Shown: positions 22,628-35,139, numbered from the stretch's first letter. The stretch: 64,000 bases of DNA from Costus lasius (GCA_027563935.2 CM050449.1:17692735-17756734); one strand, 5' to 3'. The notes: generated from the letters alone by a model not told the origin. Made by a program: numbers and translations.

Positions 22628-24779
22628 TGTCACGCCCCGGCGGAAGCCGACTATTTCTAGCTCAGGGTTCCCCAGGGAGTAACAATATTGATAGGAACCA
22701 GAGAACTACAATAATCACATAACCTTTATTTAATAAACAATCCAAATTTAATACCAATACAATATCTGAATACAACTATCCAAATTATCAACTGAATAAA
22801 ATACGAAAGACAACTATCTTAACTCGGCTGGTATCTGCTATCTACTCTATCCCTCCCAGAAGCTAACTCTGTACCTGGAAGAGAAACAAAGGGAGTTAGC
22901 AGAAATGCTAAGTAGGAATCAACAAACATGGTGAGGGAATCAAATAACAGGATAACACAATAACTGAAACAATGATATACAAATAATATAAGAATGTCGT
23001 GCAAATCATCAAGCTGGCCAACAGATCTCAATCAAGAGCCGCACTCATTTTCAGAGTGTTTCCACTGTTGCTCATGCAATGGAACGACTGTCCTAAACAG
23101 CCCAGTAAATGTTGCGTCCAACATCTGACATCCGTAGTATTGTCCGAGGACAACTGGCGGTGCCCTAACCTGCAGCTCAGATAGTCCGATATAATCAGAA
23201 CTATAACTCAGATAAACAGGCCACTGGAGAATAAATCATCCAGGTCAGAGGTCAATATAAATCACGACTTTACATTTCAGATTTACAACGGTTTCACATA
23301 CTTATGTGTCAATATCTCAGATACACAATTGTTTAACCAGGCTCATAAGCCAATAAATCAGATATCTCAACACAGTTTCTTTTATCGTGCACACAGAAAT
23401 AGAATATGACCAATGAACAAGATAAATGAGGTCAACTGAATTACAGAAACAAATCAAGCAGATAAAACAATCAGATATCAGTGTCAATCAATCCTATCAT
23501 ATGCATCATATATCAAACAAAAGGATTAAGTAGCAAATCCTATTATTGACACTGTAAGAAAGGAGTAGGGTAAGATTCCTACCTCAAACGATGTTATCCT
23601 GAATCTTCTTGAAAAGTCAACAAGTTTGTATATCAAACAATGCAAGCCGATTATTGGACCAACCACTCTGTAACATGAATTTGTACATGAACTCTATCAT
23701 TAAACATTCTAATTTGAAAACCAAAACTACCAACATGTATAACATAACCCTAAACCTAGAGAACTAGTCTCAGATCATATGAACCGAACCTAAAACCCAC
23801 TGAACCGGACAGAATTGCACTGAACCGATCAAATTCACCCTGAACCAAGTTAAACCGAGACTTCTAACTTCAATTACACAAAATATAAACCTCATCTAAA
23901 GCTATACAGACTACCATTAGATAGGAAATTTAATTATCTTTCTAACGGCTACCTGAACCGGCCCGGATTCGACCGAATCGGGGTCGAACCGGTCAACATT
24001 CAAGTACTGACCCAACTGGAATTGAACCGCTCGGTCCGGTTCAAATCAATTTAAACGTAGCCGATCGGTTTAATTTCAAATAAACCACACAGAAACTCTA
24101 AATCAACCTTGAACCGGTCGTTCGCCCCGCGCCGCCCGTCCGCCGCCGTGCAAGGCTGCCGGACTTTCGTCCGCAGCTTACGCCGGCGAGCTCCCGAGGG
24201 CGCGTCGAAGGGGCCGATCGCTGCCAAACTTCGCCAGCACACTTCTGACGACGAGGCGAGGATCCACGACCAGCTACGGCGAGCTTTCGACCCACGGTCG
24301 AAGCATCCGAAGCGACAGAAAGTATCGACGGTGGCGCCGCCGCCGTCGATACACAAAACTTAACCAAATCCATCTATACCGAAACCGAACTTCACAAAAA
24401 CTTCAGGAAAGGTAGGATACCTTGCTACGATGCTGTATCGTAGCCTATAACAGAGCGATCGTCGTCGATGAAGGCGCTGGATGGCTGGAACACGAGGCGG
24501 CGCCGCTCGAACTCCGGCGACGAGTTTGAGCGTGATTTCTCCTTCCTGGCGGCACGTCGAGGGGTGAAGATGTTCCAGGGTTCGAATCGAACCCACGAGA
24601 GCAGAAGCCCCATTATATAGAGGTAAAACTCGTTCCAGACGGCGAGAACACGGCGGCGAGAACACGGCGGCGAGAAAATCGCCGAGATCCGCGGGGAAGA
24701 CGACGAGTTCGCTCGGTCCCCTAATTTAAATCCAGAATCGAATAAATAAAATCCTCAGCGTTTTAATATAAAAACGCGA

Positions 24780-24846
24780 ATTACCCCGATGGTTAGGCGG
24801 CGACGAAAACGAACGCGAGACGCGGGTTCAAATCCCCGCGGACGCG
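24780..24846 (+). other. tRNA-like module 1 in the F LTR
   Basis: TACCCCGATGGTTAGGCGG resembles an A-box/D-arm region, and GGTTCAAATCC (24825-24835) is a perfect B box in a GC-rich T-arm-like stem. It lies upstream (plus orientation) of the second module, with about 75 bp between them. No convincing acceptor stem. Confidence 0.5.
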
Positions 24847-24917
24847 TTTTTCGGTTTTGAAATAATTTCAAATCAAATACGAGTTTAACTAAAAGAAGTA
24901 TGGTATAATATTAGAAA

Positions 24918-24987
24918 CCAAGATTAGCCCAGCGGTTTGGGCGCTCGCGAAAAAGCCGCGCGACGCGGGTTCGATCCCCCGCGAGCG
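24918..24987 (+). other. tRNA-like module 2 in the F LTR
   Basis: This is the counterpart of 22124-22193: A box TAGCCCAGCGG at 24925-24935 and B box GGTTCGATCCC at 24968-24978. It is followed by a T-run, which would serve as a polymerase III terminator (TTTTTTTTT at about 24997). It reads antisense to the LTR. Confidence 0.55.
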
Positions 24988-25125
24988 AAAGTCAGATTTT
25001 TTTTTTAAAAAAAAATCAAATTCTAAACCTTTTTAAAATTCCAAAAATTTCTAGAAAAATCATAAAAATCCAAAATAAAATTTCTGAATTTTCAAAATTA
25101 AATTTATAAAATTAAGGTTATAACA

Positions 25126-25800
25126 TATGCATTAGATACTCGTGCACACCATCTTCGGGAGAGCCGAGAGTGATGACATGGTCAGATCTTCTGAGTTATT
25201 TTTCTTATAGACCATGTTGACAAGATTCTGCGCCAGCACCCCATTCTACCTTGTGAAGCAGATTCATAAGGTAGCTAGGGCGCGGAAAGGAGTTTTATTT
25301 ATGGGAGGTTTTATTACCACCATTGCCCTTGCCCTTGGTATTGACCCCTCGGGGTTGAACGAGGCTAAGGGCAATCCCAGATTGGACATGGACACCTGCG
25401 TCGCTATTAAGATGATTACAAGGCTTGGGAGCTCGTATCATCTGATGTTCAAGCATACTGATATTACCATGAGGCTACCTACGGTTCGTGTTCAGTAGAA
25501 CCGGATCGTGGATCCCACACGAGGGGGAGGTCCTAGAGAGGCAGCTTCACTTCCTTCACCGCCGAGGATTTCAGAGCCTGTGCCTCTAGCCGAGCCGTCC
25601 ACCACTGCTAGGCCGTCCACATCTACCAGGCCATCTACTTCAACACCGCCAGATTCTTCCCTAGAGCAGATACGAACCGAGCAGTGGACAGTCGAGGACG
25701 CCCGAGTCATTACGCGCGATCAAGGAGCTGTTGCGGCAACGTCTCCCATCTTCATCGACACAGCATACCAGAGACGAGGAGGAGGATTCTGAGCATACAG
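25126..25800 (+). pseudogene. Athila-like 3' ORF, C-terminal part
   Basis: Sequence resumes after element F with an open stretch containing KVARARKGVLFMGGFITTIA, in-frame stops near 25210 and 25498, and then a Pro/Ser/Thr-rich tail. It probably continues the frame at 21316-22036. GGFITTIALALGI could be a short hydrophobic segment. Functional assignment is not possible beyond its position in the element. Confidence 0.5.
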
Positions 25801-27491
25801 AGACCGACTGATAGACTTTGTGAGTATCTCTATTTTACTCTTATGCATTTGGTATTATTGTCTGATATTTTCTTGTGATATCTCACACATATCTTATTCG
25901 CAAGCAGAATTTAGCGGACTTGATGCTGATGCAGCGTGCACACTATGCTTTTCTCTGTTTTATGTGTGTGCGTGTGGTATTTTGACACTGTGATTCATTT
26001 TTTGTTGAGTTTTATGTGATATTTGACATTTTGACTGATATTATATATACATGATGATGGCATTTGACTTTGGGATGCTGTGCATGGTTGAGTTGTGATG
26101 GTATTGTATTTATTAGATGCCTGTCATGTATCTGTGATGAATTGAAATGTTACGGTGATGATTTGGGTGATTTTTGAATGATTTTGATATATGTTTGATA
26201 TTAGATGTGAATAGTAACTCTGAAACGGTAAACTGTGATTTTGATAGCGAAGCATGACGGTATTTGATATTTGAAACTTGTTTACAGTGTAAATTGTTGA
26301 TATCTTAGTTATGACATAGTTTCTGAATTTTTCTAGGTCATGTTTCTATCTTTTAATATAATTGTACAGGTTTTCGTCAACATTACAAAGGGAACTCTTG
26401 CAAAATTTTTTCTAAAATCCTTCATTTATTTATTTAATGTTCATACACATACAACAATTTAAGTTTATGGTGCCTTTCATGTTTTTCCTTCAAAGCTTTA
26501 TAGATATGCATTTGAATGTTTATGATTATTAAGGATACACAAATTGTTTTTATCTTTAATTTTGAACTTAGAAAGTATTTTGGGCATTTAATTTGATGAC
26601 TTAGAAATTTTTTTAGATTTTCTGAGAACTTAAATTGTTAAGTAAATTCGATCCTGGTGTCGATAAAATTTATATATAAATTGTTATATGTTCAAACGAC
26701 ATGTGCATAGTATTTTTATATTTTAAGTTTAATTTATCTGTCTTTGCTTGATAAAAAGTTTTTATGAATAGAAAATTGGTGATATATCTTTAAATTGAGA
26801 TTTGCTTCAACTCCTCTGATTGAGAGATCTGAGGTTATGAGTTATATTATATCATGAGTTGGTATATTTTAAGTCTGTTATGATCAAATATCGATAACGA
26901 CTTAAATACCATGCCACTGACCGGCTTTCTTTGAAAGAAGAGAAGACTCCTTTACTTGGCACTGCAAAACATTAGCAGTGGTACCGAAGACATAAGTTGA
27001 AGTCTAGAAATAAAAAAAAAAGGAGAAAGTTGTAGGTTAAGTGGACAACTCCGCTGACTTTAAGATCAAGACTGAGTTAAATTATATTGCTATGCGGTAT
27101 ACTTTAAACAATGTTATGGCACATGACAGTTTAAAGACCAAATTGCATTAAAAATCTATTATCTATAGTTTTACCAAATGACTTGAAGTAAATTTCTATC
27201 TATTAATTAAAGAGGATTTATTAAGCCTAAAAGTATTTGATACTTAATATGTGTTGAATGGATACTATGACATGAAATATGAATTTTATCTTTCTTGGAT
27301 GGTAAATTCTTGATGATTTATTCTTGTTGTGATTTCTCTTAAATCATTTAAGGTCCAAAATGTTGCCTGCCTGAAATGTAAACTAAGAACTTTATTGAAG
27401 GGAGAACAAATGAGTATTCCTTATCTTTACATTCTCCATGCATATCAATGTATTGCTTGAGGACAAGCAAAATTCTAAGTCTATGGTATTT
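25801..27491 (+). other. Athila-like 3' untranslated region
   Basis: A long AT-rich stretch without genes. Near its end is TTGAGGACAAGCAAAATTC (27457-27475), a conserved word upstream of the polypurine tract in such elements. It is followed by a decayed purine-rich tract and the 3' LTR. Confidence 0.65.
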
Positions 27492-28939
27492 TGATACATT
27501 GTATTTACACCACATTTTTACTTCTATTTTATACTATATTTTAGGCTTAATTGCATGATTTTATGTTAATTTTGGTATTTTACTTCACTTGGCACAGAAT
27601 CTTCACTTTTCTTGGTTTTATTAAAAATGCAAGTAAAAAGGCACAAAATGATGGATTTCGTGAGTTTTAAGGCCATAGCACGATTCCCGAGGAGATCACG
27701 AGCTTACACATCAAATTTGGAGCAAAACTGTGAAGATCGCGTCTTTCACGGCCTTGGCCGTAATTTTGGAGTTCGAACGGGCAAAATGCGGCTAAGTATG
27801 CAAATCCACATAAACTTTCACGAGTGAGGCCGTGAATCCTTCACAGTCCGTGAAACTTTCTGTGTACAAAGGGCTGTAGGCATAGAAATATTTACGGCCT
27901 CGGCCGTAAACGCATTACGGGTCATGAAAACGTCTGCCCCTTTGAGTTTTTTTTACTCAATTTGACTCCAAATCATACCGGATTTGATCCAAACTCTCCA
28001 AAACGTTCCTTAAAGGGTTCCAGACCGATCAAAGTATAAAATATTGGATTTTTGGAGGGTTTAGGAGGACTTTTCGGACGAAGATGATCGGCGGCAGCGA
28101 CTGAGGCAAAATTCCAATTCTTGAGCAAATTCCGACGAGATTTCATGCAAAAGAGAAGTTTGATCGGCTCTTCTTCATCTTCAGATCAAGGGAAGCTAAT
28201 TTAACTATTTTCTTAGTGAAGTTTTTGTGATTTCGAGAAGATTTTATGCTTGTTCATCGTATAAACATGTTGTTTCTTCAAAACATGAGCGAGTAACTTT
28301 TATTTCGGGATTAAGGGCATTGCCCGCTGACAATTATGTGTTAAACTATATTCTTTACTCCTTGATATGATTATTTTATCATGATTTGACTGAAAATTGT
28401 GCTTAATCCATGGTTTACAGCATGTTTACGTACAATTGCGTTTTAGATTTTGCGAGATGTACTAGGAGGTGAATCGCAACGTCAGATCTATTTTAATCAA
28501 ACCTACGAATCCAATCACGAGAGTAGTTTGGATTCGTTTGTAGGATTTATTAGGCTTTTCATAGAACTTAATGGGTTTAGGTACGTTAACTATCATGAGA
28601 GTAGGGAGTTAACGTAGTTAGACACCAGGTACGCTTGGGGAGGAGGTAATCCGTATATTGGGAAAAGTCCCTATCATGATCATAATTTTCTGTTCAAAGA
28701 GTTATTTCTATATGATTTATAATTTTCAGTGTGGTGAAATCTAGAGTCTCGATCTTTCAGAATTTGAATCTCCCTAAACGCTGTTTCCGTTATTTCTCAT
28801 ACTTAGAGTTCGAAACAAACCATTGCTTGATTTTTGCCTAGATTCAAACAAGTCAAAAAGTTGGTACTTAACCGTCTAATCCTCGAAGGAACGATCTTAT
28901 TTATTACTTCGATAAATCCGTGCACTTGCAAACGTATCA
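27492..28939 (+). repeat. 3' LTR of the Athila-like element
   Basis: It is 1448 bp, begins TGATACATTG and ends CGTATCA, directly followed by the TSD CCTCT. It is shorter than the 5' LTR through several small deletions (one at about 27720-27840). Confidence 0.9.
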
Positions 28940-29646
28940 CCTCTCCTCTTTAAAGCCATCGACGGGGAGGACGATAGGGAAAAAAACACCACTAGCGAGC
29001 GATCAATCAGAGGAGTGTTCGATCGAGCGGCGACAGAGCTTGAGGGAAAGCTTTGGGTGAGCAAGAGCTTGTAATCGGCGCCTGGGGAGGTGACCGGCGA
29101 GGGAGGGACGGGGGCGTCAGTGACAGGGGTCGTCGGCGACTTTGGAGAGGATTTTGTAGCTGTTTAGGGAATAAAACACAAGCTTTCCTCTCTTCCGTTT
29201 CTCCTCTGTTCTCAGGTTGGCGACGCGCTTTCCATTCTGTCCGGCGGCTTCTGGTGGCGTAAGGCTGAGGGCAAAGATGAGGGCGTCTTCCCCTGACGGC
29301 CCGTCTCTTCTTCGGCGAGTCTACGAGCGAAGGCGCGCTTGGCGAGGTGGACGACAAAAGCAAAGCTCGGGCGTGCGAAGAAGACAGAGCATTCCGATTT
29401 TGATTGAGTCAAAATCAGAAACGTGGAATTTCACTCGCGTGCAGCATTTTCTCTAGGCAGTAGACGGGCATAATTTTGCGAGCGGCACGCGATGTTGACT
29501 CAAGCAACTTCGACCAGGTTTTGACTTTTAAAGTTAAAATTTGACCAGGCCAAAATCAAATTAGGATTTCTCACGCCCAAAAATTAGAAATTCGGCGCGG
29601 TACGAAGGTCTGCCGAAGAACCCTAAGGCCAGGGCGTGACAAAAGG

Positions 29647-30206
29647 GAAGGGAATAAAAAAAAATTTTAATATATTTATTTTGTTTAACATGAAAGATAG
29701 ATAAGAAGGCAGACAAAATATATTCCATCTAAATTGGGTAAAAAATCTACTATAAATGCTGTCCATGCTCGCTGGTGCCCTCACTGCTTGCAAGCTCGCC
29801 TTCACCCTCGCCTTTGTCCGTGAGTGTAAGGGAAAATGTCAATGCCAGCAGCGATTACACATACGTAACACGTGATTTTTTTTTCATCCATCCTATCAAA
29901 CACAGTCTAATTTCCATTTTTCATTACAATTGCTATAGGGAAATTACTGAGCATGGCACGTTTCATCGCTTGTTCTCGAAAAAAAAAAAAGCATTGATGA
30001 AATGTCTTCCAACCAATACTGCTCATGTCAACCAATTTTGTGTATGAAACGAAAACTTTTTATATAAAAATTGTGCGCTTCTACTACACTGAGACAGAGA
30101 AGCAACTAACTAATACAAAAGTTTAAATGCAGACGGCATTGATGTATCTAAAGAAACCTTATCATGAGACAAACAAAAAAGAGTAACCAAAGTGTATTCA
30201 AAATTT
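29647..30206. other. Spacer between the solo LTR and the DEP/glutaredoxin gene
   Basis: AT-rich DNA with a poly-A run at about 29980. It includes the 3' untranslated and polyadenylation region of the minus-strand gene that ends at 30207. No gene of its own is seen. Confidence 0.5.
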
Positions 30207-33200
30207 CTAAAAATTCAGGCCCCAGTCATAGTGCTGATAGGTCACTTTTAACTGGGAATTTGAAAGCAATCCCAAGAGCTCCTCTGATTTTGCCGGGTCA
30301 AGGTAGTTGGCAGCATGCTTCAGTACCTCAACCTCGTTTTTCCCAAAATCGACACTATACCTAAAGTGAATCATAAAATAGGATTAATCACAGCGGCATT
30401 TCTATTTATTCGACGGATATTCGTTCATTTGTGCAGGTTGTGTAGCACAACCGTGATACCACAGTGCAACGACTAAAAAAACGATGTTTATATAATATTC
30501 TTCTATTCATCTAAGATTAGTTGTTGTGCAGGACTAAAAGGAATCTTACCATCGTAAGATCTTGGTTACTGATGCTACCTTGGCTTCAGAATCGACCAAG
30601 ACTCCTCCATTCCTTACGAAATCTCGAGCAGCCTCCATCAGCTCTTTGTCAATATTTCCAGGCGAATAACACTTAAGTGCAGGCCCAGATCTTGTACCGC
30701 ACACCAATGCAAAGTGAACCAATGGTTCTGGGTACGGAAGAGCAACCTGATTCAAAGCACCAAAAATAATAGAGTTTCAGTTATATGGTGCAATTGTAAT
30801 CTAACTAAATTGGGTACGATTGAACTGGGCGAGACCATTAACGAAGGTCCTTATCCAAATGCGAGTGGCACTAGGCACTTTTCTGATAGAGCACCAATAC
30901 ATTATACTGCGACTCTGCGAGCCATCAGTTGTCCATTTGATCATAAAGTTAATATAGAAATGAGGGGCATTAGATTCTCCGGACATACTGTCCAAGTTCA
31001 CTAATAAATGACTTAAACGATAGCATGGGAAGCAGTAGATTCAAATATTACGCGCATAACATCTATTGTACGACAAGGTAATCTTTTGGCTTCAATTATA
31101 ATCTGGTCTTGCAAATATTTTTCTGTCAGTTAACAGTTGAGGTATGAAAAGATAGGAGGCTATAATTCCAAAATACCAATATCTACCACACTTCCTTGAA
31201 AAGGGAATGTTTTTTGTTGTTCAGTATGCTATATGCATGCCACGAGTCAAACAGAGCAGACGCGCACAAATATTCATCTACTTTAAATTACTTGATAGGA
31301 TATAAGAATTCATTCATTTGATTATTCATATGCTTGTGTAGAAAAGAATGAGTCGACATTTATTCTCTTCTATAATGTAGGACCAAGGTTTAAAGTAACA
31401 ATCCAGGCTCATTGGTCATAGCTTAGACAAGTACATGCTAGCATATCGACCAACATATACAGAGCATACCAGCACATGGTACCCTTTATTATATAATAAA
31501 ATAATTAACTAGAATATAAGTAGATAATTCAGTTAAGAGATGGTATGTATACCAGGTTGTACCATGTCCTAGAGGATTTGGCTTCAACTATATGCAAAAA
31601 AAGTGGCGGCTAATGGTTATAGAGATGCCAACATGTTATGCACAACCTAAACGACTCTAAATCATTATTCAGGACAATATAAAGTTAACAGAAAGCTAAA
31701 ATGATTAAACCGCCCAGTGGCTTTTCATCGTTGCTTCCTAACTATTCTCGAAGTGATATACTGAAACAGCATAAAGGAAAACAGGATGAACATTTTTCTA
31801 CCTTTAAGCGTGCGTCTCTGTTTCCAAAAGGCTTGGTGAGATTGTATGGGGGCCGTTGATTGCCTCTTAAGATGCCATTGTGGATGGCTGATAATGAATA
31901 GGCACAACCACCAATGACATACTTAAATTCACCAAAGAACGTTCTCCTGTCCAAGGCCCCAACAGGATAGCCCCACGTCAATATTGCATGTATAGCCATC
32001 ATGTTGTAGAGATTTATGAAGAAAGCAAGCTTTTCCTCCCGTGATAAGGGTTCTAAATCCACCCTCTGAAGCTCTTCAATTGTTCTCAAATACCTACAGA
32101 ACATGCAGAAAAAAATGATAATTTCTTTTTTCTTAATGACTCCAAGGACAATAGAAACACGAACCCCAATTTGATTTATATCAATGGTTCAACAGAAGAA
32201 ATGAAAATCTTAAACTGAAGAGAAAATAGCATATTCATTGTTTGAAGAAACTGCTTCATGTAAATAACAGAAATGGTGATTTGCATTTTCAGACTCCTAG
32301 CGCAAAAAGAATGCAAAGTATAAAAGAAAAAGCATATAGATCAGGCTGCAGAAACCAGAAAAAGGATAAACTACTAATAAATGGGTCATCAGTACCCTAG
32401 CAATACATAACGATCAATTTCCTTTAATGATGCATCTGAAAGCATATTGAGGTTTTATTTAGCAAACAGACCAGAAGACGAAAATCACTCTATCACAGAA
32501 GACAGGTCAAAGGCATTACGTAAGCTTCACAAATGATGCCAACTTTATACAATTTGGGTGAACTTTTATAATAAATGTTAGTGGAAGAAATTAATGTGCT
32601 ACGTAAGGTAACATATCCCACAAATAATAGCGGTAGAAAACATGTCCAATTTGTATATCTGATATCGGTGCAACTAACCTTCTGAACTCCTCACAGCTAT
32701 GGATACTCCTATAATCAACATGTCTTCCATCTTCGGATACGTATGCTTCAAAAATGGCATAAGATAATAACCTTAACCTTGATGCTATTTCAATGATAGG
32801 CTTGGGTTTGACTTCAATAGTACCCCTTGGAATATTGTGGCATTGAGTCATGATGACTGGATCATGCTCTAGAAATCGATACAAGTGGTTTCCATCCTCA
32901 AATGTGTTCTCACTGTACTCATCAAAAGTAAAGGGCAAAAATAATAAATCAGCACCATGCTTCAAAGGACAAATAGTGCAAATAATGAACTATATTCTGT
33001 GGGATAACTTCAAATGGTATAGATAATTTTAGAATCCTTACTTCAAAATATGTCGGAAAAAATGTAGCCTGACAAGATTCCTTCCAAATTCCACAGCCTG
33101 AATTTAAAAGGGAGGACAACATGAATAAACAATTACTGCACAAGATCTTTTTATTTGCATTATAACGAAAAATCACCTAAAATTGAGAAGAACAGTTAAC

Positions 33201-35139
33201 CAATAGGTCACTTATCATTGTTTTTTATTAATAAGTTGCATACAAACATAACTGCGTAGAAGTTAGTTTTTAGGTGTATATAAGCTCTTCAAAGTTGGCT
33301 GAGGAGGAAGAAGAAAATAACACCTTGAAAAACAAAGGGCAAAAAAGAAATCCTCTTAATTTGTCACATTTTCCATTAGAAAAAGAACCGGGAAACATTT
33401 TGAACAAAGCAAGGTGGCACAACGTGAATATGATGCGTGCAAACTGAAGTAATATGCAATTTTGAAGTTAAGCATCCTAAAATATAGATGTACACACCAA
33501 ACGTCATAAAGGTTGAGGTTGGTATGCATAATCATACACATAAGTAAATTGTTATAGTATGATAATAAGAGAGTTATTAAATTAAACTATCCATATTGCC
33601 ACATTATACACGCTACCACTATTATAATACCTAACAAGCCTAATGACACATAATAATAGCAAATTAACTTAGACCTAGTTAAAATCCTAACCTACATTTA
33701 ATAATAACCATAATAATTAAGTGGAATCCAAATCATATTCGTAAGATGGAAGTGAATTCTTAATTTGCTAGCTTTCATGCCTTCCAAGATAATAAAACAA
33801 AAAAAATATGATTTAATACATTTTCAACTCATAATTCCTAATGAAAATGAAGTATACATTTCGGTTCCCCTTGTCAGAAGAAAAAGACAGCAAGGAGTGG
33901 AGTACGTTAATCAATATACTTGTAAGTAAACTAACCTCTTCCCTTTCGAAATACTGATCTTCAGCTAAGAAGTCTACAGCTTCAGACCCAAGGAAACAAT
34001 CGCTAAACATTCGCATCTTGTAGAATCTGTCCTTGAGAATGATTGACACTTTCATTTTCTTGACAATTGAAGCTAACTCGTCAACAGTTCCACTACCAGA
34101 CTCATCATCTTCACCAGGCAAAGGTGGCAATGGTGCTTCAAGAGAAGGCTCCTCATTGAAAAGGGCTTTAATTTTCTCATCAAGCTGGCCAGACTCATTC
34201 AAGGCCTTGAGTTCATTCAGACCTCCAATTAGGGAATCATTGAAGTACACCTTGGGAACAGCAAAAGATCCTGTACTTTTCTCCAACTCACGCTTTCTAG
34301 TAGGGAATATATCGATGTTAATCTCAATATATCTAATCCTTTTCCGCTGCAACAAAAACCTAATGCTTTTGCAATCTTGGCATCCCAGTCGAGTGTACAC
34401 TATAATTCTTCCCTTCATAATTTGTTCTCGAGCTATACTTTCAAAAGGAGAATGTTCAGCATTCCCAGACTTACTTTGAGCATCCATATTGAGACCAATT
34501 TTGATGAAGTTTATAGGGTTCCATGCTGATTGTTGACCAGCCTTTGGAGAGACTTTGTTTTGCATGGAATCAATTCCCACAACTTTGCTGTCATCATGAT
34601 CCACTGTGAGATCATTAGTGTCATCATCTCCATCAGGAGGCCCTTCATCTTTCTTCCCAGAAAGGCGGCGCAGCATAGTAGATACAGCAGCAGCACCCCT
34701 TCTCCCTCACAAAGTTTTTCAATGCAACAGCTTTTTCAGGCCAAGCATTGACATGACTTTCTGCATCGTGGCTTAAAGAACTCCCGTTTGCTTCCACCTC
34801 AAGAGCCTCAGTTCCATCAAAAACAGGATCTGCTTCTTTCTCTTCAATATATTTTTCCTCTGAAATATGATTCACCCGTGTTGAATCAACTATTATATCT
34901 GACGCTTCAGTTCCGCTAACCTGTTGCACTACAACTTGATTTGGATTTTCACTTTCATGCTTCAGCCGATTAGGCTCATGCGCCCAGCTCTGCCGATGAA
35001 ATTCTGGCTCCTCTGTACTGTCGTCAATAGATTTCAGTGTAGTTGATATACTACCTCCATCCTTCACATGACCATCAGTTGGGCTGGTTTCAGAAGCCTC
35101 TCTGACGGATTCCTTCTCATGTTTCTCGCCATCCTCCAT
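30207..35139 (-). CDS. DEP / glutaredoxin / DUF547 protein, with an apparent frameshift
   Basis: Six exons join on the minus strand: 35139-33936, 33097-33042, 32912-32679, 32093-31802, 30746-30550 and 30360-30207, all with GT-AG borders and agreeing phases, about 711 residues. An acidic disordered N-terminus leads to a glutaredoxin domain (VYTRLGCQDCKS, about residues 243-325, CxxC active site). A DEP domain follows (from about 355, spanning exons 1-3, through NTFEDGNHLYRFLEHDP). The DUF547 domain comes last (EEKLAFFINLYNMMAIHA, RDFVRNGG). This three-domain layout is a known plant family of unclear function, possibly redox-linked membrane signalling. Exon 1 carries one extra base: the N-terminal frame and the MLRRLSGKK frame meet at a run of four C at 34696-34699. 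It may be a sequencing error or a real mutation. All other exons are open. Confidence 0.88.
34696..34699 (-). other. Apparent +1 frameshift in a G4 run
   Basis: Upstream the frame reads KNFVREKG and would continue into a cysteine/tyrosine-rich tail. One base fewer in the G run (minus strand) would restore continuity into AAAVSTMLRRLSGKK. Exon 1 is 1204 nt, one more than a multiple of three needs for the downstream phase, which agrees with a single-base insertion. Confidence 0.7.

Larger units (their letters stand above)
22037..25125 (-). mobile_element. Minus-strand LTR element F with a tiny internal region
   Basis: On the minus strand a 2498-bp 5' LTR (25125-22628) runs from TGTTATAACC to GGGGCGTGACA. 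It is followed by a primer site TGGTATCAGAGCT, only 294 bp of internal DNA, a polypurine tract (AAGGGGTGGATAA) and the first 297 bp of a 3' LTR, which is then truncated at 22037. The 297 bp match 24829-25125 almost perfectly. There is no room for any protein. The truncated 3' LTR removes the left target duplication, so the left border is a deletion junction. Confidence 0.85.
22628..25125 (-). repeat. 5' LTR of element F
   Basis: The LTR has an AT-rich beginning (minus orientation), two tRNA-like modules, a GC-rich block at 24100-24700 and an AT-rich 3' half ending in GGGGCGTGACA. Open frames in the GC-rich block occur on both strands and look like composition effects. Similar LTR sequence, much decayed, is present at about 49950-51430. 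Confidence 0.8.
16579..28939 (+). mobile_element. Athila-like Ty3/gypsy element, pol deleted
   Basis: A complete insertion of 12.36 kb with LTRs on both ends and an exact 5-bp TSD CCTCT (16574-16578 and 28940-28944). The primer site TGGCGCCGTTGCCGAGGA follows the 5' LTR. The internal region has gag plus protease, then the TTAAACAAACACTTCCTGGGAGGCAAC block that follows pol in Athila elements, then an extra 3' frame. Reverse transcriptase, RNase H and integrase are absent, so it could only have moved with helper proteins. A second LTR element (22037-25125) is inserted in it. Confidence 0.93.
16225..29641 (+). mobile_element. Solo LTR (element E), split by the Athila-like insertion
   Basis: The two parts 16225-16578 and 28945-29641 join into about 1.05 kb flanked by AAAGG on both sides (16220-16224 and 29642-29646). 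The right part ends GGGCGTGACA, like the LTRs of elements A to D, and has a similar GC-rich body with an AATAAA before GTTTCTCC-type sequence. The 5' end now reads TATCAGG, where relatives have TGTCAGG, which is a decayed TG end. No internal region remains, so it is a solo LTR formed by LTR-LTR recombination. Confidence 0.85.

Noticed and set aside
24051..24665. Open frames of 84-101 codons on both strands
   Set aside because: They overlap each other in a GC-rich part of the F LTR, have no recognisable domain, and are expected from base composition.
32949..32971. Exon 3 of the DEP gene starting at LKHGADLLF
   Set aside because: It would need a non-canonical splice or break the frame. An acceptor at 32913 (GTACAG) gives a phase-correct join into ENTFEDGNHLYRF, the conserved DEP-region sequence.
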